Shown here: positions 11,472-24,007 of the stretch, in pieces
Position numbering within the stretch: the stretch's first letter is position 1
Layout of the letters: each line of letters begins with the position of its first letter
Assembly (NCBI GenBank): GCA_012184525.1
Contig: WOFQ01000003.1
Location: 620,001-684,000, forward strand
Origin: Xenoacremonium recifei
Lineage: Eukaryota; Ascomycota; Sordariomycetes; Hypocreales; Nectriaceae
Reading direction: 5' to 3'
Length of the DNA stretch: 64,000 bases
Position numbers and translations under genes: made by a program
Notes under the pieces: model-generated
The model's input: only the letters and a program-made list of their open reading frames with translations
Database searches by the model: none
What the model was told of the DNA's origin: nothing

Positions 11472-13849
11472 ATGCTCCGAACTCGCCAGGCCAGCAAGGC
11501 CTTCAAGGCCGCCTCGCAGGCGCGCGCCTTCACCACCACAGCTGCCCCGGCCGCCGTGCAGCCGCCGCGGAAGATCATCGCTGCTCAGCTGCGGAAACAG
11601 ACGACGTCTGCTGCTCCGTGAGTGCTCCCGATATTTGGTGTTGTGGCGATGGGTGGCCGAGGGGCGGAAAACCCTCTCGCGTGCCTGCGCAGAGATCACC
11701 ACCATCACCGCCACTCCAACAGAAAATGAACGACTCGCTAACAGCCTCAATGCAGTGTCCAGCGCGATATCCCCAGCCCAGCTTTCAACGTTGAGAAGGA
11801 CCAGAGCCATGTCCAGCCCCTCGTTGACCCGCGGAAAACCGACATGGACGAGTCGTACGTGCTCCCACATTGACAAGGAAATGCGCCGAGACCACCCAGT
11901 GCTCACCAACGAATGTACAGGTTCATCGGCAAGACTGGTGGTGAAATCTTCCACGAAATGATGCTGCGTCAGGGCGTCAAACACATCTGTACGTGACTCC
12001 TTGCAAAACACCAAGACTCCATGACTCACTCACTGTGCACAGTTGGATACCCCGGTGGAGCTATTCTGCCCGTCTTCGATGCCATCTACAACTCAAAACA
12101 CTTCGACTTCGTCCTGCCCCGGCATGAGCAGGGCGCCGGTCACATGGCCGAGGGTTACGCCCGTGCTTCTGGCAAGCCTGGCGTCGTCATCGTCACCTCT
12201 GGCCCCGGTGCCACCAATGTCATCACCCCGATGCAGGATGCTCTCTCTGACGGTACTCCCATGGTTGTCTTCACCGGTCAGGTGCCCACCACTGCCATTG
12301 GCAGCGACGGCTTCCAGGAGGCCGACGTTGTTGGTATCTCCCGTGCCTGCACCAAGTGGAATGTCATGGTTAAGAGCGTTGCTGAGCTGCCCCGGCGCAT
12401 CAACGAGGCCTTTGAGATTGCCACCAGCGGACGACCCGGCCCTGTCCTTGTCGACCTGCCCAAGGATGTTACTGCCGGTGTTCTGCGACGCGCTATTCCC
12501 ACCGAGACCGCCCTGCCTTCGTTCCCCAGCGCTGCTTCGCGTGCGGCTATGGAGGTGACCCGGAAACAGATGAACGCTTCTCTCAAGCGCGTGGGAGACC
12601 TCATCAACATGGCCAAGAAGCCCGTCATCTACGCCGGCCAGGGTGTTATCCTGTCTGAGGGTGGTCCCGAGATTCTGAGGGAGCTCGCTGACAAGTGCTC
12701 TATCCCTGTGACCACCACTCTCCAGGGTCTGGGCGCTTTCGACGAGCTGGACGAGAAGTCTCTGCATATGCTGGGCATGCACGGCTCTGCCTATGCCAAC
12801 ATGGCCATGCAGACCGCTGACCTCATCATTGCTCTGGGTGCCCGCTTCGACGACCGTGTGACTCTAAAAATCTCTGCGTTCGGTCCTGGCGCCAAGGCTG
12901 CTGCTGCTGAGGGCCGCGGAGGCATTGTGCAGTTTGAGATCATGCCAAAGAACATCAACAAGGTTGTCCAGGCTACCGAGGCCATTGAGGGCGACGTTAC
13001 CACTAACCTGCGCGGCCTGATGCCCCATCTCGAGACGCGATCCATGGCTGACCGAAAGGAGTGGTTCACCATGATCAACGAGTGGAAGGAGAAGTGGCCC
13101 CTGTCTCACTACGAGCGAGCTGAGCGAAACGGCCTTATCAAGCCCCAGACGGTCATCGAGGAACTTAGTAACGTCGTCGCCGACCGAAAGGAGAAGACTT
13201 ACATCACTACCGGTGTTGGCCAGCACCAGATGTGGACTGCTCAGCACTTCCGATGGAGGCATCCGCGAACCATGATCACATCTGGTGGTCTGGGTACCAT
13301 GGGCTTCGGTCTCCCTGCCGCCATCGGCGCCAAGGTTGCCAAGCCTGATGCCCTCGTCATTGACATCGATGGCGATGCCTCCTTCAGCATGACTATGAAT
13401 GAGCTCGCCACTGCCGCTCAGTTCAACATTGGCGTCAAGGTCATCGTCTTGAACAACGAGGAGCAAGGCATGGTGACCCAGTGGCAGAACCTCTTCTATG
13501 AGGACCGATACTCGCACACTCACCAGCAAAACCCCGACTTCATGAAGCTCGCCGACGCTATGCGCATCCAGCACCGACGTGTGTCAAAACCCGACGACGT
13601 CGTGGATGCCCTCAAGTGGCTCATCAACACAGACGGCCCCGCCCTCCTGGAGGTCATTACCGACAAGAAGGTGCCCGTCCTGCCCATGGTCCCTGCAGGA
13701 TCCGCTCTACACGAGTTCCTCCTCTTCGACGGAGGTAAGTTTCACTCATACTTCACTTATGACTTGAATTGATGCTAACTATTTATACAGAGAAGGACAA
13801 GAAGCGACGTGACCTGATGCGTGAGCGCACCAGCGGCCTCCACGGCTAA
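11472..13849 (+). CDS. ILV2: Acetolactate synthase, catalytic subunit (mitochondrial)
   Basis: Five exons: 11472..11617, 11756..11854, 11921..11988, 12043..13734 and 13791..13849, with canonical GT-AG introns of 138, 66, 54 and 56 nt; total 687 aa. The enzyme condenses two pyruvates to acetolactate, or pyruvate with 2-ketobutyrate, as the first common step of Val/Leu/Ile synthesis, using TPP, Mg2+ and FAD. The first 50 residues are rich in Arg, Ala, Ser and Thr (MLRTRQASKAFKAAS...), a mitochondrial targeting peptide. Landmarks follow in order: IFGYPGGAILP, the TPP-activating Glu in GHMAEGYARASG, VTSGPGATN, the middle domain near KKPVIYAGQGV, GGLGTMGFGLPAAIG, and the TPP/Mg site GDASFSM..VIVLNNEEQGMV. 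An in-frame TTG at 11418 precedes the ATG but is not a credible start. It is the best-supported gene in the window. Confidence 0.98.
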
Positions 13850-14401
13850 ACGCGCGGCCTTCTCGCAAGCATCCCGCAAAACCATCTATACCAACATATT
13901 ACCCCATGTTTTCTGTTTACTTCCTCAATTTCGTGACGGAGTTTTCCAACTGTTTTTGCCGGACAGCAGATCTATGCACGAGGATCATAAAAAAAACACA
14001 AAAAGTTTGGAGAGAGTTACGTTTTGATCGCGTCGGTTGGATGATGTGTACGAGGCTCGGCTGCGCAATGAGATGCGGTCGAGGCCGGGGCTTGAGGACT
14101 GAGGTGGAAAATCATCAGGGAGGTTGCTGTCATCAGCGGACTGTTTCGTACATACTCAAAATGAAATTGCACGAAGGAACGGTGTTGACGCTCTTGTGTT
14201 TGGACATGCACTCACTTTTCGCATTGGATCATAATTGAAAGCATATGTGAGGTTAATGTATGTATGTGTATGAGTATCGTTCTGTTTAAAGTAACCCAAC
14301 TCCAATGGTATCTAAACTCCAGTCATCATCAAAGACGCCTCCCATTCTATCCGTCAATACTTTACAATCCCGCTCATATCGTATCAACACCTTCAGCTGG
14401 C
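13850..14401. other. Intergenic, convergent 3' ends
   Basis: 3' flanks of ILV2 (plus) and the conserved unknown (minus). An A-rich run lies at 13988-14003. No gene was seen. Confidence 0.5.
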
Positions 14402-15118
14402 TCACGCCACAGCCGCCGTCGTCAACATGGTCTGATACTCCTTCTGCCAAATACACAAACAACTCAACACCGCCATTATCGCCCACGCCTGTCCCAACTC
14501 GCCCCCTGCACCCGACCCGCGGAACTCAAACTCGCCGACCTTAGTCAAGCTCTTCGAGGCCGACGCCCAAACAGCCACGATCTCCTTCCCATCGCTTGTG
14601 CGCCCATCCTCCCGGTCCGGCTTGTCGGTATCAGAGCCGGAATCATCAGCGCTGGTCCGCACGAGCTTCCATCCCCAACGGCTTTGTCCCATGCTGCGCA
14701 CCTCCGATCCATGACTCCGACGCCACTCGAAGCGCTCAACTCCCCCGCCGGGAACCTGCATCGCAAACCAATACTGCTCACTCCTCCTGGCGCGATACCG
14801 CAAGATCTGCTCCTGCGTGCCCCCTTCAACTAGCGGCAGCGTCATAGTAAAGTCCTGCGCAAACTTGCCCGCGGGATGTACATGCGCGAGCGGCGCAGCA
14901 TCAGCTGAAGGCCCGGCGTGGAGCACCATGGCGCCGTAGCCGGCACCTGCGACGGTGACCATGAAGGAGGGGTCTTGGGAGGGCTCGGCGAGGAGGAGGG
15001 CGAGCTTGGTTAGGGATTTCTTGTAGGCGATGGTGAAGCGGTGGGGGAGGCCGGATTTCGCGAGCGAGGGTGGGAGTGTGGGAGGCGTGCGGGAGGCTTT
15101 GGATTCTGCGTGGCCCAT
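14402..15118 (-). CDS. Conserved fungal protein of unknown function
   Basis: A single uninterrupted frame of 238 aa with an ATG start at 15118. The sequence has good coding character: a short basic N-terminus (PHRFTIAYKKSLTKLALLLAEP), then alternating beta-strand-like segments (SFMVTVAGAGYGAMVLHAG; ERFEWRRSHGSEV; GWKLVRTS; KEIVAVWASASKSLTKVGEFEF). It ends in a helix-like hydrophobic stretch (QAWAIMAVLSCLCIWQKEYQTML). A beta-rich body closed by a hydrophobic helix recalls Tubby/LURP-like folds, but I see no diagnostic motif and would not assign that fold without a profile search. There is no signal peptide. Confidence 0.7.
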   Translation of the reverse strand: MGHAESKASRTPPTLPPSLAKSGLPHRFTIAYKKSLTKLALLLAEPSQDPSFMVTVAGAGYGAMVLHAGPSADAAPLAHVHPAGKFAQDFTMTLPLVEGGTQEQILRYRARRSEQYWFAMQVPGGGVERFEWRRSHGSEVRSMGQSRWGWKLVRTSADDSGSDTDKPDREDGRTSDGKEIVAVWASASKSLTKVGEFEFRGSGAGGELGQAWAIMAVLSCLCIWQKEYQTMLTTAAVA

Positions 15119-18100
15119 TGTGAGGGATGGGGGCAGGGTTATTATGTGTGGGAGTATGGTGTTGTAGGTGTGGATGAGGTTGGGATATACAGATCGGTTA
15201 TGCCTGAGACTGTAGGATGGAGATCGATCAAAAAGAGCGTGTCTGTGGTGTTGTAAAGAGTTGTTGACGATGGTGTTGTGATACCTCTTGGGCTAAAGCA
15301 GGTGTCTAAGTGGGCAATGAAGATGTTGTATTAGAGCTGTTGTCTTGGAGATGTCGTTGAGCCTTGAGAATGACGTTCTTCAAATCGCCGGATGCTTCAA
15401 CCTTTATACACCATCCTCGCTCGCCATCACCGACCAGCCCCTCCACCATACCGTCATCATCCGTTGGCCTTGGCCACTATCCCAGCGCTCCATGCATCCC
15501 TTCTGGGTTTAGCGTCGGGACAACTCTCAGCGAGTCCAGGGCACAGCCTCAGCGCTGGAAGCGGCTGTGGTTTGCATGCAAAGCTCGTGCCATTTAAGCT
15601 TGATGTTTGCTTAATTGCTAGGTCGGGGAAGCCGGGCCGCCGGGTTTTGCCAAACCTGTCGGTAAGCTGGCGAGTAACATGGGGAGGCTTTCATCGCCAC
15701 GATGCAGCTATGCGAGACAACAGGGGAAATATGAGGCGACGTGCAGGAAAGCATTGATGTTTTTAGCAACTATTTGCGGAAAACATCGCTGGGGCGCTCC
15801 AAACCACCACAAGCAGCATGCTGAGGGGAAACAACACACATTCGGCCGTCTTACAAATCACTGCTCTCAACATCTATAAATTGCGCTGCTCCCTCAATGT
15901 AGATTTTGAACTTGGAACCTTGCAGAGGTCATCTAGCCTTCGAAACATCATATATAAATGACACCTTCCACGACAAGTATGACTCCGTCGTCTGGGATAG
16001 CTCGCAGCTACGCCTTCTATCAGGAAGACTGAACATCCACTCGCGTTTCCTGGGATGTCGTCTATTTCATCGTCAACGTCCGTATATGACAGTTGAAGTG
16101 CCGATTCATGTGGATCCCACAGATGTTCGATGACACTCCTGCCACGATGAGGTCTCTCTTGGAAGTCGACTGACCGAGAGAAGACTTTCTCGTTTGCGTG
16201 TTCAATAACCGAAAGCTACCACTGCTCCGATGAAACGGGCAGTCAACTGGGGCACTCTCGGCACACCCAGAGTTTATCTTCGATCATTCTTATATACATC
16301 CAGGGACTCTGGTGTCAGATTAACACAATGCCTGAGGAACAAACTTCGACAAAATCCTCCTGGTGGTTGTGGCACGGCACTGCGTCAGCCTGGAGGCAGG
16401 GAACCTTGCAAGCTTGGAACATCCAGCACTTTGATGCCCTTTTATATTTATACGAGTATACGCACTGGAGTTTACCACTTTCATGTTGCCCGTCTTCTCT
16501 GAAGCGGGCTGGCTTGCAGCCATGGTCGCCAAAACAGAAAATGAGGAGGATGGCGGGCTTTCCTGTGACACGGTCACTTCCACTTCAATATATAGTAGTC
16601 ACGTCAACGACCGGGGACACCGCCACCTTCACGAATCCAAGCAAGCCTCTTCCATCGCTCTACGTCGACGAAACGGAACCCGGATATACTTTCTCCTGCA
16701 GCTCTCATATGCAAAGGTCACGAATTGGTTGTCCAGTCCTGGGATGTGACATTCACTATGGCGAACTCAAACTCTTGCCTCGATAGCACAATTGTCTCGT
16801 CACAGATCTAGTGCGCCTGCTCTTATGTATACATTGCGCCGCGTTCGGGGTCAACCTTCATGGCAACTAAGAAAACTTGCGCTCACTGGACCTCTTGTCT
16901 GGTGGTTGTGGTACGTTGCTGCTTCGGCCGTGCGAGAATCTAGTCAACTGTTCCTTTTGTGGCGTCTCCTTTGCATATGCTCCGCATTGCCTGCATTCAA
17001 CGGCTCATATATTACAAAAATTATATATATGCTCAGATGGCAACCCCCGAAAGGAACTAAACTTTCGCCTCGCGCTGGAAACCGCCATTCCCTTCCTGGG
17101 CCGTTTTGCCCCAGAAACTAAACCAAGCAAACTACCTATCTCTACTATCAAAGAATGCCCCCTTTGGTGCTTTTGGTGCCGCTGTCATCCTTTCTACCAA
17201 CTTTATAAACGCTTTTTCAATATAAGAGATATGGAGTAAGAGAATAGTGCTTCCGTCGACTCTTCGAGTCCGACTTTTTTGAGGACGCTCATCGTCCTAT
17301 TCGTCGTTGCCCTGGTCATCGCGCGATTCCACCCGGTCCGCCCACTGCGCTTCACAATATGCTGAGTGCAACAGAAATCCCAATCCAAGGTCTTCAGATG
17401 GCATCAGAACGCTGAGAAAGAGAGATTTGCGGTGGTTGGGGGAAGCAACCGCGGAATTACGACTTCAAGTCATCAAAACGCGCTGAAGACAGCCGTTTAA
17501 TTCGCACACCTGGGTAGTGAATCAGGATGGGCTAGTTCTCAACATCGAGAGACTATCAATGCTCGTATGGAGCCCTCTATATGACTGCTCTTGATAGATG
17601 TATGCAACAAGCTCTATCATGGTGATCGATCCTCAGCAGCCCTAGGCACCGTCGGTCTGGTCACTCTTACACACCCCATGCTCCCCAGTGGACATATGGA
17701 ATCCACTGAATCCACTTCGCCGCCAACGCCCAGGAGGTAGACCTGTTGGTAGCCAGCGCGAGATGCGATTATCCTAAAGAATTGCTCGTGTTCGATGCTT
17801 TGCTCGTTACGGGACACTTCTGGGGGAGATGGGGAGTGACCAAGAGCTTCTAGAAAAGCTCTCAAGAGCGTATCAAACTGGATGAGCTCAGTCTCGGCTA
17901 ATATATACACGTTCCCGCTGGGGCGTACGAGACCGCCATGATGCTTGTTCGTGTGCTAAGAAGGAATATGGCCGCAGGACACAGAATCCAGAATAGTCCA
18001 TGCGCACACCAGGACTGCCAGCGCAGGCGTGATATACTTCAGTGTACATCATCATGGCAGATCTCCACGACAGGGAATCGGAATACACCCCTACTGGGCT

Positions 18101-18597
18101 GCACATACCGAGCATCACGAAATGGGGCACTGGCAAATCTAGGATGAACTCAGCTTCCTTCGATATTGGTACGCACTTTCTCGAAAGCTGGACATCATTG
18201 AATCGCAATGTTCGAGCCACTGACTGCTGGGGTTTGGCTTCGACGTATATTATCATGGCACATCTCCCCGATGCGTGCCATGTGAGAACTTGGCCGCCTC
18301 CGTATTTTACGCGACGCCGATTTGATGCGGGTCTCTTGGAAAAATTATATGCGACAGAGACTCTGATGGCGAGCCCTCCACTACATCTTTGCCTGGGACT
18401 GTTATTTATAACTTATCCTCTCGACAATCGCGAGACCTGGTGACTTTCTGGAGAATTCTTGTCCATTTCCTGTTTCCAGTCCTAGACCAAAAAGACGCAA
18501 CGAAGAAACCACCACGATGCCATAGAAAAGGCCGAATACCGATAGCGAACCCAGTGAAAGGCCGACGAAGAAGACGCGGACATCTGGCCCATCTTAG

Positions 18598-18918
18598 CCA
18601 GTCAAGGCCGTCAAAGCAGCCAAGTCCGTCAAAGGAGTCAAGGTGATAAAGCCAAAGCCTTTCCAGTGCAATGTCGCCGGCTGTCCCAGTTCTTTCTCGA
18701 ACAAGGACGGACTAAGAAAACATCTTAAAAGAATGCACCCTCCACCAGGAACATCATTTGACTCCAAACTTAGGGGCACTAATACAGTGGGAAGCTTCAC
18801 ATTATCAAGATGGCAGACATCAATGGCCAGAGAGGGTTCCCAGAATATATCAGTCGACAACCAGGGCCGATGTCAAATGCGACATTTGTGCCAAACTCCT
18901 TTGCGTTCTCTGGATTAA
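18598..18918 (+). pseudogene. C2H2 zinc-finger remnant
   Basis: The open frame begins just after an in-frame TAG at 18595-18597. It encodes a Lys/Ala/Val-rich stretch (PVKAVKAAKSVKGVKVIK) followed by one good C2H2 finger (PFQCNVAGCPSSFSNKDGLR then KHLKRMH, spacing C-x4-C-x12-H-x4-H). A possible second finger, VKCDICAKLL...., appears in a different frame near 18867-18945, so a frameshift or unrecognised intron separates them. No start codon or downstream domain could be joined. Probably a decayed or unmodelled zinc-finger gene. Confidence 0.4.
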
Positions 18919-19557
18919 TTATGAAAAGACTCATGAACTCCCGAGAATCCATTTAGTCGCTACATAAATACCCTCCGGATTGGAGCCAGGCTGGCTTTCT
19001 AAGGATCGACGACAGCGCTGCGCGGGTTGCTTCGCTTCACCTTTGAAGTACCAGCTTGGCATAGGGTCGCCCTCAAGCATGTGGTACACTATATACACAC
19101 TCACTCTATTCAAGGTCAACTTCCACGGCAAACCCACAGCTGGTGCTCTTCTTTCGGCCAAACTTATTCTGGCAGATGAAGAGGTTCATCTTTGACAGGC
19201 GAAGACGCTCCATGGTTGGGTTGGTGATTCGAATACAGGCCTAAGATGGCGCTTATGTTGCCCTTCTGGTTTCGCCGTTGATTCTTTCGGCCTTAAGTTG
19301 CCTTACATGGCCGAGAGCGTGGCGACGTGGTTTTGGGCTTCACTGGAAGTGAACGATGGGACGAATTCACTGTTTGGAGCGCGGTGAAGCAGTGGATTCA
19401 ATTTATAACATGCGTCTCTACACTTGGCCGAGTGCGATTTCCAAAAGCCTCAGGTTTCGGAGTAATACCGTCGACAGCTCAAGGTCTCCGACGAAGAGAT
19501 ATTGCAGATTGAGACCTGCCGTGGCCTAAATCGGTAGGAAGGCTGTTCACAACTGAG

Positions 19558-20157
19558 AGAGCCTTTCGTTTGGCCGATCAGATCTTTGGCGATAGAGGAG
19601 TAAGACTGCGGCCATCCAAGGTTGACTACGAAAACACGACTGGTTGTCCGTTCGAGAGTACACCACGCAAGGCTCTTGGGGAGGCAGCACCCTCGGATCC
19701 CGATCGCAAGGGAGTCCGAGGAGGACCTCACGCAATCAAGCGCGTCGTTCCGTTTGGCGACAATCCCAACAGCACCTACGCAGACAAGACGATGACTCCA
19801 AGCAAACTGGTGAAGCGGCCAGACTCGGATCGAGACTATCACGAAGACCTAGAATACGAGTCAATGTCCGAAGAGGAGCTTACTCTCTCTGTGGATCCTT
19901 CGACCTATGGGCTCTCGGAGACCCCTCACGAATTATATCAATCCCATGATCTGACTCAGAATTCATTGCATATGCCTTTGATCAATACAGCTGGGCCCCT
20001 GAGTGTGAGATCGGCAATATTTTCTCCCTGCGGTCATAATGGGCCCTATATTCGTTTTGTTCTCTTCAGCAGGCTCCAAGGAACCTTTTGCTCTCGTGTG
20101 ACCGAGGTCGCGAGCCTGATCGTGCTGCCCTACGAGAACGCAACTCCTCATTTATAG
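19558..20157 (+). other. Uncharacterised ORF, possibly part of a decayed gene
   Basis: A 200-codon open frame ending at 20157. It contains a charged, acidic segment (DRDYHEDLEYESMSEEELTL) and Pro/Ser-rich stretches, with no catalytic motif. It lies on the same strand as, and 0.6 kb downstream of, the C2H2 remnant and could be a continuation of that gene. The family is not recognised. Confidence 0.3.
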
Positions 20158-20452
20158 AGGATGGATATATTATTAGATTGGAGATGACTCATTAGCCATA
20201 CAGATGGAGCTCGATCAGTTGAAGAACGACTCTTGTTGGAATTGCTGCAAGATTCCACATCGACTGTTCATACTAGCAGCAAGTAACCTGTGAACTTGAG
20301 GCGCGGGACAGATCGCCATGGAATTCGGGGATGCCCGCACAGTATCAAGCCTACAATCGCATGTGAAGACTCGGACTCCAAGTCTTCAGCAAGTGGACTC
20401 TGATTTGCGCTCATTGCTAGAGCCATGAGTAGAAAGCAAGACCCAGAGCAAG

Positions 20453-21603
20453 TTGTTGGGGTTCTCTCTTCGCAAGAACCCGCCTATCATCGTCAACTTG
20501 AACTGCTACCAGATGGTAGGATCCGGATCCATCACGCGCTTTCTTAACGGCATCACCGACAAACCCTGCAATGTGACAGGAAAGCTCACGTATGAAATCA
20601 CGGACACTACTTCACGCATTGAATGTCAAGCCGTGTACGAGCATAACAATTTTGCGAGTGGTAGAATGCCAGCCAAGCGGTGGGCATGGTTGCGAGACAC
20701 AATGGAGAAACCGGTCATGCGAAATTTGACCCTCGAATTCAAAGGTCTCGGAGAAGCAGCAGCCAACAAGCAAGTTCCCACTTTGGTCAAAGAAATCATC
20801 AACTTTGCACATTACAATTTGACTCCCTGTTTGACAGCTCTGATTGCTTGCGTGTGCACGCGCTTGGAAGCGCTTTGCCCTTTGTCTTGTCCTTTGCTCT
20901 GCCGAGTGGTCCGTTACATGGTAGCAATTGTTTCGACCTTCGGTCTGTGCAGCTACTCTACGCAGTTTTATTCTGTTCGCCTTCTTGGGAATGCAGCAGT
21001 TCTTTATTATTGTGGACGCAGTATCAACCGCTGCCCGCGATGTCCCCCTAGCACAGCGCGTTGATGCTCCCGACCAGCCGACTCACCCTTGTAACTGCGT
21101 CCTATATTGCCATTGCGGAGAGGAAGGCCCTGGCAGCAAGCAGCCGCCGCACCAACGCCCAACAAGGAAGCGACATACCTGTAGCTGCCCAGCAGCGTGA
21201 GGCGGTTGATATCGAGGCGGTTGATGTTGAAGAACTCGAAGATGTCCCGGTTGCTCACTACAGGCTCCGACTTGATACCCTCAAGGATGCGCTATTCACC
21301 AGAAATAACAGGCGACGCAACAAGTCGAGCAAACAACCAGAGGCGTCTATGAGTTCTCGTGCTGCTCAACCGAGTGAGGGAGGCTCCTCGGCGACAAGCC
21401 CTTTACCACCTAAACTGCGGCCATCAACCCGGGGCAAGCTTTCGGTTATAAAATCCATTGCCGAGAAACCTCTGTCCCTTCTTATGGGAGCAACGCCGCT
21501 CAACCTGGCTCCATTCAGAGAAACCAATCGCCGATCCGAGCATGATGGATATGAGCAGGGAGGGTCATCCTTGCTTATGAGTGTCGCCAGCTTAAGCCCC
21601 TGA
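20453..21603 (+). other. Overlapping uncharacterised ORFs, possibly a frameshifted gene
   Basis: Two plus-strand frames, about 20453-21064 and 21061-21603, follow each other. The first opens with a hydrophilic part (NPPIIVNLNCYQMVGSGSIT...), then becomes Cys- and Leu-rich. A parallel frame from 20928 is hydrophobic (RSFILFAFLGMQQFFIIVDA), suggesting that a frame change restores a membrane segment. The second is a charged, Ser/Pro-rich tail. No known domain was recognised. Confidence 0.3.
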
Positions 21604-22063
21604 CCATTCTGACTAAGAAGCGCAATTACTCGATTGTACGAGAGGCCTGCAGTCAGGCCTCGACGATCCCGCTCTCCAACCACATCAGGGATATTGTTGG
21701 ACACTTCCACCAAATACTATGAGCTTGTTCATATGTGATCGGATAAGGTTGCAGATGACCGCGAGCTGCAGTTCATCACCCATGAGCCCCAGGCCATCTC
21801 AGGCAAGCAAGTGAGCGGCCACATTGGTACGGCGAGCAGAAAGATTGTCAAGGCCGATCACCTATGCAGCAATTTCATATATGCATATGGAAACAAGCTC
21901 ACTATTGAAAAGGAGAAAGTGTGAGGGAGAACTATAATAAATCTCGTTATGTACATGTAGGAAAAGAAACCAATCCTTATCGAAACTCTCATAGCTCTAT
22001 CAAAAAGTCCAGAATCAAAAGGTTCTCACATGCGTCTCATTTGCAACTAAAAGGCCGGCATAA

Positions 22064-23921
22064 TCAAACATTGATATAGCTGAGGGCACGCTTCCACAGG
22101 GGTTGGGAGTAATAGTGCTTGAAAAACGCTATGTCAGCCTCGTTCAGAGGCCGTCGTCCGCTGGTGAGATCAGCCTTAGCAGGATCGACGATCTTAGTAC
22201 CGTAGATAATCTTATAGCCGGCCCAAAGGACGAGAAACAGGGGAATACAGAGAAACGTCTGGAAGAAATCTTCGGCGCTTGTCTTCTGTCCGATGGGGTA
22301 AATCGAGATATATAAGATAGAGGCGAGGAGGAAGAGGGCGCTGGTAAAGAGGAAGATACTGCCGAGAGGCCAAAACGTGTTCTTATAGGCGAACTGGAGG
22401 GAAAGGGGGTTGTCGCCCTGAGCCTTGAACGCCGCGTGCATTCGCCAATTGGTCACGGCAATGGTGACATATGCCAAGCAATAGACAGTGGCACCCACTG
22501 AGCTGAACCACGTGAAGATGATGCCACCTGTGCTGGAGACATTGATGTATGTCAGGGCTGTTGATAAAAGGGCCGAGAAGAGCAGCGAAACGTATGGCCG
22601 ACCCTGCTTATCAACGCGACCGAACATCTTGGGAAAGAGACCCATGCGTGCCATCGCTGTACTAATACGAGATGTAACAAAAAGCGCCTCTGCCCCAACC
22701 GATACGAGACCAACGAGAATAACAACGTTGACCAGATCCGGAAGACCTTTTATACTAGCGTTCTGAAGAGCGATAACAAAAGGCGAAGAAGCGGCATTGG
22801 ATAGGCCCAAGAGCCGCGGGTCATCGTACGGGACCAGAATTGAGATGAATATAACACTCATGCCGAAAAAAAGGCAGAGACGTGCGGCAAGGTTATTTAT
22901 CGCTCGAGGTAGGTTCCAGCGTGACCTCTCGGACTCGCCGTTCAGGATGCTAAGAAACTCGCATCCGCCACAAGCCCACGAAGCTTGAAGCAGGCACTGG
23001 ACAACACCCTGTGCACATATAAGAATGCTTGTTAGCCACGAGCCATGGGTATTGGTATTGGGAATACGAATTTCGACTTACAGCAAACCCGTTCGGAAAA
23101 GCTGGAGCTTGTGTGAAATTTGTCGCATGATGAGTCGAACCTGTAGGCCCGCCACCAGCAAGTAACACAATACAGGTGATAATCAGGATAACCATGACGA
23201 CGATCTTCATAATCGCACAGAGGAATTCAAACTCGCCGAAGACGCGGTTCGGAAGTGAGTGGATGACGAAGATGATGAAGAGAAAGATGGTCATGCCGGC
23301 GGCAGTCGGGAGTTCGTCAGTCCAATAAGAAATAACAAGACGAAAAATAGACGCCTCTGCTGCCAGTGTTGTGTGGTAGGCAAGCCATTCGCAAGCACCT
23401 AACAGAACAAAAATCAGAAATTGAATCACGATTGCTGTGTCGTTCCGATGCATAATGAGTGCGCCTTACCGATTGCGAAGGCAAGTGAGGGGTCGACGAA
23501 ACGTGCCGCGTGATCAATGAAAGCTCCAGACGTAGGGAAGATGATAGCAGCTTCCGACATAACTTGCATTTCTATCCATTGCTGGATGCAGACCAGAGAA
23601 TAAGCAATAAACATGCCCGTCCAGTTGCCGTAGCGGAGAGACTGTGCACCACGTCAGGAACGGCTACAGACCAACAAGGGGCAACCTTACTTTTCCAGTA
23701 CCGATGAACAGGCCAGAACCGACAGTGCTGGCCAAACCAATCATCTGGATATGGCGAGCGGAGAAGTTGCGTTGCAACTGGTTCGCCTGAGGCGCCTGCT
23801 CCTCTCCGGCATACTCAATGCCAGGAACGATGACACCTGCCTTGACGCTCGTGACATCGATGTCCTTGCGGTCAGGGCTCTTGGTAATAGAGGGGTTCAT
23901 GTTTAAAGAGCCAATGTTCAA
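22064..23921 (-). CDS. Amino acid permease (APC superfamily, fungal AAT type)
   Basis: Four exons, 23691..23921, 23470..23641, 23082..23398 and 22064..23008, with introns of 49, 71 and 73 nt, encode about 554 aa. After a hydrophilic cytoplasmic N-terminus, TM1 carries the family signature RHIQMIGLASTVGSGLFIGTG. About 12 TM helices follow, with the conserved loop segments NRVFGEFEFLCAIMKIVVM, ACGGCEFLSILNGESERSRW and a segment near ALFVTSRISTAMARMGLFPK. The tail ends KRALSYINV. This is a plasma-membrane proton symporter for amino acids; the exact substrate cannot be read from sequence. The upstream region has a duplicated module with paired GATAAG boxes, suggesting nitrogen control by an AreA/NIT2-type GATA factor. 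Confidence 0.93.
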
Positions 23922-24007
23922 AGTGCAGAGATGTGTTGATCAACAGAGTGGATCCTGATAGGTGCGACTTAGCATAGCATGTTTTCTGTTCCGAGCTTGT
24001 GAGAGGG

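Larger units (their letters stand above)
15119..22063. other. Gene-poor region of about 7 kb with decayed-looking ORFs
   Basis: No intact gene could be built here. The left end is the promoter of the conserved unknown. Minus-strand ORFs at 17617-17910 and 17888-18256 overlap in different frames and look weakly protein-like, but no good splice join was found. Similar short stretches near 18044-18080 and 18245-18275 (both reading ATCATGGCA.ATCTCC) hint at local duplication. The three most protein-like segments are listed separately. No transposase, reverse transcriptase or terminal repeat was recognised. Confidence 0.4.

Noticed and set aside
12093..12782. Long minus-strand ORF opposite ILV2
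   Set aside because: A shadow of the strongly conserved ILV2 reading frame; its repetitive Gly/Asp/Leu content reflects codon bias of the sense strand.
13180..13574. Other antisense and alternate-frame ORFs over ILV2 and over the NCS1 permease
   Set aside because: They overlap well-supported exons entirely and have no domain features.
16360..16930. Repeated TGGTGGTTGTGG stretches (near 16361 and 16902)
   Set aside because: Flanking bases do not match, so a chance recurrence of a short G/T-rich string is likely.
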